Positions 16,495 to 24,080 of a stretch of DNA of 64,000 nt are shown here, in pieces. A model generated the notes under the pieces. That model made no database searches. It was not told the DNA's origin and was given only the letters and a program-made list of their open reading frames with translations. The number at the start of each line of letters is the position of its first letter. Position 1 is the first letter of the stretch. The position numbers were made by a program, and so were the translations under genes. The stretch is taken from positions 150,285 to 214,284 of the forward strand of contig CAZYTM010000006.1 in NCBI GenBank assembly GCA_964649725.1, in the 5' to 3' direction. This DNA comes from CAZYTM01 sp964649725 (GTDB lineage Bacteria > Desulfobacterota > Desulfuromonadia > Geobacterales > Geobacteraceae).

Positions 16495-17415
16495 TCATAA
16501 CCCCTTCCTGCGAAAGCGCCGCAGATATGTCAATATCACCCCTATACCGACCATGACAAAACCGGCAAAGACAACAGGTCTACCCGGATCCCTGACAATC
16601 TGGATCCCCGCATATGGCAGGCCTTCAGGATCGATATCCACCTGTGTATTGAAAAAATAGAGCCCATTCCATATGAAAGGGTTATTGACTTCGGTAATAC
16701 CTTCTGCGACCAGATCAGATCCGCTGGTAAGGAGCAGATCGACCGAGAGTCTCTTCAATATCGGGTCCTGAAATGCAACCAGCTTGAAGGAATAGGGGAA
16801 ATCGACCGGCAGATTAGACCCTTTCTCCGTATTACAAGTCCCTTTCAACTGACCCTGTTCATACACCGACAGCTGCAGATTTTTTGTCGTAAGTTCCAGT
16901 GAATCGACCTGCACCCGGTACTGATAAAGCGTAAAGCTCTCGCCGGTCTTCAGGACAAACAGCCCCTCCTTCTTCTCACCCTTGAGAACCCCTACTTTAA
17001 CGGGGATTGGCCGGAATTCCCGGTTAATTTTCTTGACAACCAGGTCCACCCCGAGGGGGATATCCTTTTCTATATCCCACCGGTATGCCTGATTTACAGT
17101 TCCTCCCTCATAGACATTTACCGTCGCTACAAAACCGTAACTGGTGACTATACAGCCGCCAAGTGTCACCAACACTCCGCAATGAAGAACCAGCACCGGC
17201 TTGGGTAGCGTTTTCAGCCGCCGCATGGTACAAAAGAGCAGATTCAGCCCGAATGCCCCGATTAATGTCAGAAACAGGGGGCTTGCATAAATAGCTCTGT
17301 TTTCTGAAAATGTTCCAGGTATAGCTAGGAGGGAGATTGCCAGGAAAAGCACAACTGCCAGTTCAGTCGAGGCAAGAAATTTGATTACCCTTTTAATCAA
17401 CTCAGTTACCACCAA
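16495..17415 (-). CDS. resB: ResB-like cytochrome c maturation protein
   Basis: The protein has 306 residues. The N-terminal helices (LASTELAVVLFLAISLLAIPGTF, then SPLFLTLIGAFGLNLLFCT) and a third helix at VLVLHCGVLVTLGGC precede a large periplasmic domain. A last helix (VFAGFVMVGIGVILTYL) and a basic tail follow. This is the ResB/Ccs1 layout. ResB works with CcsA/ResC in system II haem delivery to CxxCH proteins; no ccsA gene is adjacent. It is shorter than typical ResB (about 450-550 residues), so it may be a specialised paralog. The multihaem cytochromes at the right of the window are plausible clients. Confidence 0.78.
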   Translation of the reverse strand: MVVTELIKRVIKFLASTELAVVLFLAISLLAIPGTFSENRAIYASPLFLTLIGAFGLNLLFCTMRRLKTLPKPVLVLHCGVLVTLGGCIVTSYGFVATVNVYEGGTVNQAYRWDIEKDIPLGVDLVVKKINREFRPIPVKVGVLKGEKKEGLFVLKTGESFTLYQYRVQVDSLELTTKNLQLSVYEQGQLKGTCNTEKGSNLPVDFPYSFKLVAFQDPILKRLSVDLLLTSGSDLVAEGITEVNNPFIWNGLYFFNTQVDIDPEGLPYAGIQIVRDPGRPVVFAGFVMVGIGVILTYLRRFRRKGL

Positions 17416-17453
17416 AACAGACTGTCCCCCTGACAGAACTTAACTGATAAAAT

Positions 17454-17470
17454 TGAGGGGAATCCCTCTA
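17454..17470 (-). terminator. Weak hairpin between OpuAC-like and ResB genes
   Basis: On the minus strand GAGGG-ATTC-CCCTC is followed by AATTTTAT. The stem is only 5 bp and the T-run interrupted, so at most it is a partial terminator inside the run of genes. Confidence 0.25.
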
Positions 17471-17529
17471 TATCATGAAGTGGCAACTTATCAGCTATAC
17501 CAGAATGTTCATGCTCTGTTATTAACTGG

Positions 17530-18090
17530 TCAGATCAGTTTCTTTGCCTTTAAGAAGTCCCTGGCAACCTTTTTCGGCTTATCGTCAGACTCCTGCGTCT
17601 TTATCAGCTTTGTATAGGTTTCACTGGTCAATATCCCGGCAAGCTTGTTCAGCAGTTTCGGCAGGGCCGGATAGTTTGTCAGGGTTTCGTTGGTCAGGAC
17701 CGGTGCATAATAGTGCGGACCGCCAAATGGCTCAAGCCAGACCATGTTCATATTCTTTTTGTAGCCGTTCTTTATTGTTTCAAAGAGCGCCTTTGAATAA
17801 ACCTCGCGCGGCTTACCCACGACCTCCTGGGCACGCTCGATGTTCTCCAGGACTATATTGACATCCCCCTTTTTCACTGCATTATAAATCTCCCGGGAAT
17901 CCTTATAGACCTGTATCTTCACGGCCGAACCGGTTCTCTCGGTGATGAGCAGGGAGACCAGTTCTGCCAGCAGCTTGTCATTGGCAGTATTGGAGATGCC
18001 TATCAATAGGGTCCTGCCGACACATGCTTGGGAGAATTGGGTAGCACCCAGGACGATCCCTAAAATCAACAGCCATACTAGTTTTTTCAT
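17530..18090 (-). CDS. Short exported OpuAC-like binding protein
   Basis: The protein has 186 residues. A Sec signal peptide (MKKLVWLLILGIVLGATQFS) precedes a segment like the substrate-binding domain of glycine betaine/choline ABC systems: LLIGISNTANDKLLAELVSLLITERTG, then VKKGDVNIVLEN. The family is normally about 270-300 residues, so part of the second lobe is missing. No permease or ATPase is near. It has a good AAGGGGAG box. With the PhnD-like lipoprotein it is one of two orphan binding-protein-like genes in the GeoRSP run, which hints at re-use of the fold for binding a metal, haem or peptide rather than for import. Confidence 0.72.
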   Translation of the reverse strand: MKKLVWLLILGIVLGATQFSQACVGRTLLIGISNTANDKLLAELVSLLITERTGSAVKIQVYKDSREIYNAVKKGDVNIVLENIERAQEVVGKPREVYSKALFETIKNGYKKNMNMVWLEPFGGPHYYAPVLTNETLTNYPALPKLLNKLAGILTSETYTKLIKTQESDDKPKKVARDFLKAKKLI

Positions 18091-18155
18091 GCTCCCCTTC
18101 TAAACAATAACCAGCAGATAGATTTCTGTTATGCGCCTTTATTCACATTATTGAA

Positions 18156-18857
18156 TTATTGTACCTTTAACTCAATATCCATGGCAATATCTAATTTGCC
18201 ATCAGTTATTATAACTTCCTTGACCTTGATATCTTTAGCCGGCAGGGGGTACCGGGTGGAGCACCCGACATAGAATTTACCTTCAGCAGGAAGATATAAG
18301 GCATAACTTCCATCATCATCTGTCCATGCCGAAATGAATTCAGGGAGTTCATCCACCTTTTCCCCCCTGCTGGCAAAGACATATGCATTGGCAACTCCCC
18401 CCCCCTGACTGTCGACTATCCTCCCTTTCAGACGAGCCACCCCGGTTGCATCAGTCCTTTTTTTCTGGGCCATTTCGCGGATATCAGCCACTATGAATAT
18501 GGTCTCCAGCGCTTTGCCCGAAGCGGCATCCAACTCCTGGGGCTCTCCGGAATGCTTGTCCCCTGGCATCAGTGGCCCATACAGGCCATCCATTTTCAGC
18601 CTCGCCACCCCCCAATATTTTCCAGCTGGCAGCTCTATCTGGACAACTCCCCCCTTATCGGTCACCGGGGTGATGAAATCAGCCGGCTTCCTGATATTGA
18701 GGCTGTTGTACAAAAAGATCTTTGCGCCGCTTACCGGCTTCCCTTCCAGATTGGTCACCTTGGCTTTAAGGACGATGTTCTCCCCCCAGGCGCTGTGCTC
18801 CATCGGCAAGAGCACCAGGAAGAGGATTTGCAGACTGGGCAGAAAATAGCGTCTCAT
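18156..18857 (-). CDS. Secreted protein with two carboxypeptidase-regulatory-like domains
   Basis: The protein has 233 residues. The signal peptide (RRYFLPSLQILFLVLLPM) ends near HSAWG. Two CpR/transthyretin-like beta-sandwich units follow. The first begins VLKAKVTNLEGKPVSGAKIFLYN with VVQIELPAGKYWGVARL; the second begins ARLKGRIVDSQGGGVANAYVFAS with GSYALYLPAEGKFYVGC. It is related to the CpR proteins at 21605-22402 and 56896-57690. The start overlaps the beta-helix gene stop by 4 nt. A 9-G run (18397-18405) encodes Gly-Gly-Gly. Probably an adhesion or assembly module on the cell surface or in the periplasm. Confidence 0.78.
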   Translation of the reverse strand: MRRYFLPSLQILFLVLLPMEHSAWGENIVLKAKVTNLEGKPVSGAKIFLYNSLNIRKPADFITPVTDKGGVVQIELPAGKYWGVARLKMDGLYGPLMPGDKHSGEPQELDAASGKALETIFIVADIREMAQKKRTDATGVARLKGRIVDSQGGGVANAYVFASRGEKVDELPEFISAWTDDDGSYALYLPAEGKFYVGCSTRYPLPAKDIKVKEVIITDGKLDIAMDIELKVQ

Positions 18858-21346
18858 GGCTTTAACCGCACTCCATTATTGACAGGCTCAGTAAGGTAAG
18901 GATCGAGCAACACCTTGCCGATCCCGGGCTCATTCCGGCCATCGAAGATGCTCTGCAGCGGGTCACCGCTCCCCCACCAGTTGCCAGCGGCGTTCACATC
19001 TTCGAAATTGAAGTCACTGACTCTGACGTTATAACCACTGTTGGCATGGATATTATTCCGGGTGATGGTCAGCCCGCCACCCTTTTCCCGGATAAAGATA
19101 CCGATTTCATTATTTGTTATCAGGTTTTCGCTGATCACCGCATTGCCGATATAAGCCCTTATCCCTATGTTATTAGCCGCAAACGATGAGCGTGTAATCT
19201 TCACCGGCCCGCTCCTGAAGCGCATTCCACCAGAGTTATGCTGGAAATAACAGTCGGAGACGGAAAGATTGGTGAAATGGCTGTGGATCCCCCAGGTGGC
19301 ATATTCAAAGACGCAATGGGCAAACTCGCTGTCAGTGGCATACTCCAGCAGCAGTTCATCCCAATCCGCAGCAGCTGTTTTTGTCGTTGAGGAGAAGAGT
19401 ATCTCTTCGCCAGCTTTACCCTTTGCAATTATTTTGCCTTTTATCGTCATCCCTGACTCTGGGGCAAAGAGCACCCTGGTTCCGGGGGCAATCCGCAGCT
19501 GCACCTGTGGATTGACGGTAACCCGGCCTTTGACTGCGATCACCCCCCGCCAGACAGTATCCGTAAATATCGTATTAAGGGGCCAACTGAAGGAGAATGG
19601 GGCATTGCTCGACTTTTCAAAATTGACCTTCCCCTTGCCCGGATCTGTTTTTTTGTCGAAGATAACTCTGCCCGGGTCATCCCCCCCCCACCAGTTGGCA
19701 GGCGCAGCTACATCACCTGTCCCGTCCAAATCAATGGCATAGATGCCGTTGCTGCTGAAATTGTTCTCTGTAATCACCCCGCCATAGGATAATATGCCGA
19801 TACCCCGTTCACCATTATCCGCAATCAGATTCCCCCTGATCAGGCCGCTGACATCTTGCACCGTAAGACCGCTCAAACCGTTTGCCGCCATGACATTGCC
19901 GGCAATATCGATATTGTCGGCATTCTTCAGCGAGACCCCGATCTCCATATTATTGGTTATAACGTTATGGCTGTAATCACCGTAGAAAATATCCGCCACC
20001 ATAAGACCATAGCGATTACTGTCGATCAGATTCTCCTGCAGCGAGGCGACCCCTTCCCTGATCCGCAGACCCTCTTTCCAGTTGCCGATGAACCTGTTCC
20101 CTCTGGCGACAAGATTGGCGCGATAGAAATTCCCCCCCAGTTTATTGTTGCAGATGAGATTGTCAGTCAAGGTGATGTCTGAATCCCGCCCCTGTATGCC
20201 GCTTTTGTTATTGCACAACCTGTTCCCCTTGATCTCGACCAGCGACTCCTGGAACTGAACCGCACGATAATTGTCGGTCAATACAGAATTTTGCAGAGCA
20301 ACGTTGGAGAAGTGAAAATGGAGCGCCCGATAGGCATGCTCGATCCGGCAGTATTCGATCAGGTTCTGGGCAGAGGCGCTGTTCATGATATTGATCGCGT
20401 CCCAGTCGCCAGGTCGCTTATTTTTCTCGGCTGACCTGAATATTATCGGGTTCTCCCTGGTCCCCTTGGCAATCAGCCTCCCCTGGACAAGAAAACCGTT
20501 TTCTCCGATACCGTCACCATTACTATCCTTGCGCAGAAACTCCACCACCGTCCCAGGCATGATTACCAGCCGGCCCCCTTCCGGGACCCGCACCAATCCG
20601 TTGATCTCTATGCGCCCCTGCCAGACCGTTTCACCCCGCAAGGCGACATCCTGATATCTTCTGCTGACCGGGATTTCCACGCTATTGCCAAGGGCAAGAT
20701 CCTGCTCATACACCCTGGCAGAGGCGATGTAGCTATCCTTTTTCCGGTTCCCGGTAATCAGCGCGGCGCCTGTTTGCACCTGCGCCCCTTGCAGGGCGAA
20801 TAGACCATAGTCGTTCCCCGTTATCCTGGCCGACTCGAGGACAACTGTTGTCCCTTTGCCATGGGCCACCAGACCGTAGCGATTATCCTGCAGGATGATC
20901 CCGGTCGCCCTGAGGCTTCCGGCCAGCATTGTTACAGCTGTCTCGGCATCCCTTACCCGACAGTTACGCATTATTGCCATGCCATTATCGATGATGATCC
21001 CCGCCCAACTCCCGGCTTTATTCACTTCGCCGGCAAACAGGACCGGGGCATCTGCACTCCCTTCGACTTTGAGCGTGCCGCGGATGGTAATCTCGGTCAA
21101 TGGGGAAACATACTCCGGCTCTGTCTTGGTACTCTCCGCCGCCACTACCGTGACCAGCGTACCCGGCTTGATGGTCAGGGTAATCCCTGCCGGCACCAAG
21201 ATATCCTCGGTCACCTTGACCTCCCCCTGCCAGACCGTGTCAGCAGTGAGAAGTGCCCCCTGGGCAACGGCAGGGAGAAAGGCAATAAAAAACGCAAGTA
21301 ACAACCCCTTGCGTAATTTTTTTTGTTGCGTAAAGTTCATAATCAT
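18854..21346 (-). CDS. Secreted NosD-like right-handed parallel beta-helix protein
   Basis: The protein has about 830 residues. The ATG at 21346 has AAGG 9 nt upstream; a TTG at 21355 is possible. The signal peptide (KGLLLAFFIAFLPAVAQG) is followed by three copies of a TVWxGxIxVxGxVxVPxxxxLxIxPGT module (near residues 35, 240 and 590). Between them lie many short beta-helix coils with N-rich turns (ITGNDYGLFALQG, NNMEIGVSLKNADN, ADNGERGIGILSYGG), as in NosD/CASH-domain proteins. NANWWG-type caps close two helices (PANWWGGDDPG, GNWWGSGDPLQ). NosD proteins help copper-site assembly of N2O reductase, but other relatives bind polysaccharide. No nos genes are here. A 9-G tract sits at 19681-19689. 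Confidence 0.82.
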   Translation of the reverse strand: MIMNFTQQKKLRKGLLLAFFIAFLPAVAQGALLTADTVWQGEVKVTEDILVPAGITLTIKPGTLVTVVAAESTKTEPEYVSPLTEITIRGTLKVEGSADAPVLFAGEVNKAGSWAGIIIDNGMAIMRNCRVRDAETAVTMLAGSLRATGIILQDNRYGLVAHGKGTTVVLESARITGNDYGLFALQGAQVQTGAALITGNRKKDSYIASARVYEQDLALGNSVEIPVSRRYQDVALRGETVWQGRIEINGLVRVPEGGRLVIMPGTVVEFLRKDSNGDGIGENGFLVQGRLIAKGTRENPIIFRSAEKNKRPGDWDAINIMNSASAQNLIEYCRIEHAYRALHFHFSNVALQNSVLTDNYRAVQFQESLVEIKGNRLCNNKSGIQGRDSDITLTDNLICNNKLGGNFYRANLVARGNRFIGNWKEGLRIREGVASLQENLIDSNRYGLMVADIFYGDYSHNVITNNMEIGVSLKNADNIDIAGNVMAANGLSGLTVQDVSGLIRGNLIADNGERGIGILSYGGVITENNFSSNGIYAIDLDGTGDVAAPANWWGGDDPGRVIFDKKTDPGKGKVNFEKSSNAPFSFSWPLNTIFTDTVWRGVIAVKGRVTVNPQVQLRIAPGTRVLFAPESGMTIKGKIIAKGKAGEEILFSSTTKTAAADWDELLLEYATDSEFAHCVFEYATWGIHSHFTNLSVSDCYFQHNSGGMRFRSGPVKITRSSFAANNIGIRAYIGNAVISENLITNNEIGIFIREKGGGLTITRNNIHANSGYNVRVSDFNFEDVNAAGNWWGSGDPLQSIFDGRNEPGIGKVLLDPYLTEPVNNGVRLKP

Positions 21347-21373
21347 GTCTTGCAACCTTGTCTAAACTAAACA

Positions 21374-21406
21374 GCGAGGCGCCAGAACAATGCTCTGGCA
21401 CCTCGC
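21374..21406 (-). terminator. Strong 13-bp hairpin after the VHPC peptide gene
   Basis: On the minus strand GCGAGGTGCCAGA and TCTGGCGCCTCGC pair over 13 bp (one G-U) around a 7-nt loop. TGTTTAGTTTAG follows, a weak U-tract. It begins about 25 nt after the peptide stop and ends about 28 nt before the beta-helix gene start, so it could terminate, attenuate or protect the peptide message. Confidence 0.55.
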
Positions 21407-21429
21407 ATGAAATCTGCAGCAAACCTGTA

Positions 21430-21489
21430 TCAGCAGGGATGCACCACAGCAGCAGCAACTATTTTAGGCCGGACATACTGTCTCTTCAC
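21430..21489 (-). CDS. VHPC peptide 1 (19 residues), candidate RiPP precursor
   Basis: A GTG start at 21489 and TGA at 21430-21432 encode MKRQYVRPKIVAAAVVHPC. A purine-rich AGGAGAGGGGG lies 11-16 nt upstream, a little far for an ideal ribosome site. The sequence is related to the peptide at 57960-58022: basic start, YVxP, hydrophobic middle, and the same final VHPC. About 12 of 19 positions are identical, while codons for Tyr, Val and Arg/Lys differ, which points to selection on the peptide. Upstream is a CpR gene (21605-22402), downstream a hairpin and the beta-helix gene. YxxP elements occur in leaders bound by PqqD-type domains. It is too short for standard gene callers. A regulatory leader peptide is the alternative. 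Confidence 0.65.
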   Translation of the reverse strand: MKRQYVRPKIVAAAVVHPC

Positions 21490-21604
21490 GGCAAGAACAC
21501 CCCCTCTCCTGACAAAATTTCTGTTCACAAATGTTGAAACTTATAGTCAGAATATAACCAGGATTATAATACCACGCTGTTCTCTCCCAGGTAAACAGCA
21601 ATAA

Positions 21605-22402
21605 TTATTCTCCTATTCTTTTTTGCGGCCCACGGCCAGGGAAGCTTATGCCGGAGATGTTTATCCCCTTTAAAATCTTGCCGAATTCGACTGTAACCGG
21701 TGTCGCCTTTTTTTCACCGTAGCTGCCGATTATTTCACCTACTTTCGGCACCCCTCCACCATAGACATCCCTGATTTTAAGATAATATGTCCCCCCTTTG
21801 TCGACCCGGAGGAGGTATCTGCCGTCGCTACCGGTTCTCTCGGAGACAAAAAGCGGCCTGCCTATCATTGCCGGGGTGAGAAAAGCAAAGACCAGCGCTT
21901 TATCTACAGGTCTGCCTTTATTATCGGTAATCACCCCCTCAATGGCCGTTATCCCGTCAGAGGTCTTTATCATATTCCGCTGAAACGGTAGCGCCTCGGC
22001 AATGGTCCCGGCGTCGGTAGTCTCCCCTTTTTTTACCAGATACTCCTTTGGACCACCCTTTTCCGACGATGCCGGAAGAAACAAGTCCCCCTCTTGCGGC
22101 GGACCAGGGTCCTGACCGGCGACCCTCTTCGTGGCGCCCAGATAATATTTCCCTTCCAGCAGTTGCGCCTTGAAATTCCCCTCTGCATCAGTCTTGGTTA
22201 TCTCGTCAGGGACCCGCCAGTACTTGTCCGGGGAAGGTGGCGGGCCATTCCTGTCATTGAAAAAATAGACCAGGCCATTTGCCAATGCCCCCCCATTCTT
22301 TATCATCATTTTTCCGGCAATTGCCCCTGTTCTTACTTCATTCGCAGCGAAACAAGCTGTTGCATATAACATTAAGACCGTTAGGAGTAAAATTTGTTTC
22401 AT
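21605..22402 (-). CDS. Secreted carboxypeptidase-regulatory-like protein next to VHPC peptide 1
   Basis: The protein has 265 residues with signal peptide MKQILLLTVLMLYATACFA. Two CpR-type beta-sandwich units follow: GAIAGKMMIKNGGALANGLV with GKYYLGATKR, and AIEGVITDNKGRPVDKALV with GGTYYLKIRDVYGGG. It is clearly paralogous to 56896-57690 (matching KYWRVPD/RYWKVPD, KYYLGATK/RYYLGGTD, GGTYYLKIRD/GGTYYLWVRE and a shared VYGGG/NYGGG loop). Both paralogs neighbour a VHPC peptide gene. AAAGGGT lies 8 nt before the ATG. Function is not known; it may be a surface protein that is partner or carrier of the modified peptide or cytochrome. Confidence 0.78.
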   Translation of the reverse strand: MKQILLLTVLMLYATACFAANEVRTGAIAGKMMIKNGGALANGLVYFFNDRNGPPPSPDKYWRVPDEITKTDAEGNFKAQLLEGKYYLGATKRVAGQDPGPPQEGDLFLPASSEKGGPKEYLVKKGETTDAGTIAEALPFQRNMIKTSDGITAIEGVITDNKGRPVDKALVFAFLTPAMIGRPLFVSERTGSDGRYLLRVDKGGTYYLKIRDVYGGGVPKVGEIIGSYGEKKATPVTVEFGKILKGINISGISFPGRGPQKRIGE

Positions 22403-22747
22403 TATCTTGACCCTTTCCGCAATATCTAGCTATTGCCTTGCTGGTGTCGAACCCGCTAACAGTTGGACCAAACCCTTATACCGCTGATAATAGTCACTGA
22501 TTACTCCTGTGAAATAGAATATACCCGATTTTAGTAATTCTGCAGCAAAACAATTCGTCGCAAGCAACTCAGTTTTTTAATTGTACTATTGCCGAAAACA
22601 ATTTGTGACTGCTTATTCCATCTACACATCAGCATTGATTGACTAAACAGATAGCTATTATTAAATTTAATGCCTTTATAAAGCGTTCTTGATTATCCAG
22701 GAGAGATAATATTATGCTCTATCCGTCACCCTTCTAGTGAATGCCAG
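22403..22747. other. 345-nt intergenic region, AT-rich, with CTTTATAAAG element
   Basis: I see no convincing gene. Around 22674-22683 the minus strand carries CTTTATAAAG followed by an AT-rich tract ending in AATAGCTA; the same arrangement occurs in the promoter region near 8656. This is probably the promoter/operator region for the CpR and GeoRSP run. A 13-codon frame with a good AGGAG box (22456-22497) is present just before the CpR start and was not accepted as a gene. Confidence 0.5.
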
Positions 22748-23869
22748 TTACTTGTTTTTTGTAGGGATTTTTGCCAAATCCAGCAAGATTGAAAGTTCGG
22801 CCTGGCAATTTAGATAACAGCGGCTACAATCATTAGCCTTTACTCTAACACTACCGTACTTTTTCGACTTCCATATCTCGGCCAAAGTCTGGCCAGCCAG
22901 ACTAATTGGCATATATCTCCAGTTTGCCCATGGCAGGCAGGGATAGACACTTCCATAACAATCGACAACAAGCGAAGCATAGGCGGCATAACAAGAAAAT
23001 GGAAATGGCTCGCCAGCAAAAGCACTTCTGAAGAGCTGCAAATGGGTTGAAGAGTTATCAATAATCTCTCTCTCCCCCTTGTTATCAGTTATCTCATCTA
23101 TAAGCCTGGCAACCCTGTAATGGAAATCGCTGTCATAGATAAAATCGACCCCATGAGTCCCATCAAGTAACGGCTGACATGGCATCAACTCAATCCCGTC
23201 CACCCCTATTCTCCTGCTGTCAGTTATAATATTGTGAATATCATCAACGTTATATTTGCTAACCACCGTCAAGATCTTGATCCGTGTCTTTGCCTGCAGC
23301 TGATCTCTAACTTCGAGCAGATGTCTCAACGCATTATGTGCTTGGGCAAAACCCTCCTTGCCTTTGCGTATTCGGCCATGCACCTGTGCATTTGAACCAT
23401 CAATTGAAACACAAACAGAGTCAAGCCCTGAGCTGATTAGCTTTGCTGCCACTGCCGAACTGACCAGTATCCCATTGGTACTTAGTTGGCACAGCATCCC
23501 CCGTTTCTTGACATAGGAAATCAGTTCGTAAATATCTTCTCGGAGTAGCGGCTCTCCCCCTGTAAATGCAATTGCCTTGACACCTAACCTGGCAAATTCA
23601 TCAATAATGGCGCAAAGTGATTCTTTATCCAACTCATCAATTGCTTTATCCGCTTGAGATCTTGCGATATTCTGCATATCACAGTAGAGACATCGCTGGT
23701 TACATCTGTATGTTACTACTAGAATCCCCAGAAGTGGTCCGCAAAGTGGGATACCGATGATACTTGACGCTTTGATCAGCAATAATTGACTGCTTATCCT
23801 TGCAAGCATGGCTATACTCTTCTGCCTGATCAACTTGCCAGCTAAATTGCTATATACTTTTCTAATCAT
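22748..23869 (-). CDS. Radical SAM/SPASM protein
   Basis: The protein has 373 residues. A ~50-residue basic and hydrophobic N-terminal extension (KLIRQKSIAMLARISSQLLL) precedes the cluster motif CNQRCLYC (Cys56, 60, 63) and TGGEPLLRED. The C-terminal SPASM-like cysteines are SCYAAYASLVVDCYGSVYPC and DCSRCYLNC. The extension resembles that of membrane-associated HpnH/MoaA-like enzymes. It lies at the end of the glycan region, 345 nt before the CpR/VHPC run. It could belong to either; the adjacent GT2 gene favours glycan modification, but proximity to peptide 1 makes it a second candidate maturase. Confidence 0.83.
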   Translation of the reverse strand: MIRKVYSNLAGKLIRQKSIAMLARISSQLLLIKASSIIGIPLCGPLLGILVVTYRCNQRCLYCDMQNIARSQADKAIDELDKESLCAIIDEFARLGVKAIAFTGGEPLLREDIYELISYVKKRGMLCQLSTNGILVSSAVAAKLISSGLDSVCVSIDGSNAQVHGRIRKGKEGFAQAHNALRHLLEVRDQLQAKTRIKILTVVSKYNVDDIHNIITDSRRIGVDGIELMPCQPLLDGTHGVDFIYDSDFHYRVARLIDEITDNKGEREIIDNSSTHLQLFRSAFAGEPFPFSCYAAYASLVVDCYGSVYPCLPWANWRYMPISLAGQTLAEIWKSKKYGSVRVKANDCSRCYLNCQAELSILLDLAKIPTKNK

Positions 23870-24080
23870 GATTATTCCAAATTACCCTGGTAAATAGAAA
23901 AAGAATCGGGTACCTGAATTGTATCTAAATCTTATTAGTTAGGAAAAGTTGAGCGACCATCTTCGGGACAAGGACAAAAATATAGTAGAATTCAAGACTC
24001 GTCGCAATTAAATGTAAAATTCACAATTTAATCGTCTGATTTAATTCGGCAATTAAACATCCCAAGACTCTATTTGTATT

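Noticed and set aside
18854..21346. Assignment as NosD of a nitrous oxide reductase system
   Set aside because: No nosZ, nosF, nosY or nosL gene is near; the beta-helix fold alone does not justify the name.
21240..21458. 72-residue minus-strand frame covering the peptide 1 end
   Set aside because: Runs through the strong hairpin and into the beta-helix gene in another frame; the 19-codon frame has a homolog and this one does not.
22456..22497. 13-codon frame (MTIISGIRVWSNC) with AGGAG box before the CpR gene
   Set aside because: Good ribosome site and a terminal Cys, but no second copy, no resemblance to the VHPC peptides and very short; could be chance or a leader peptide.
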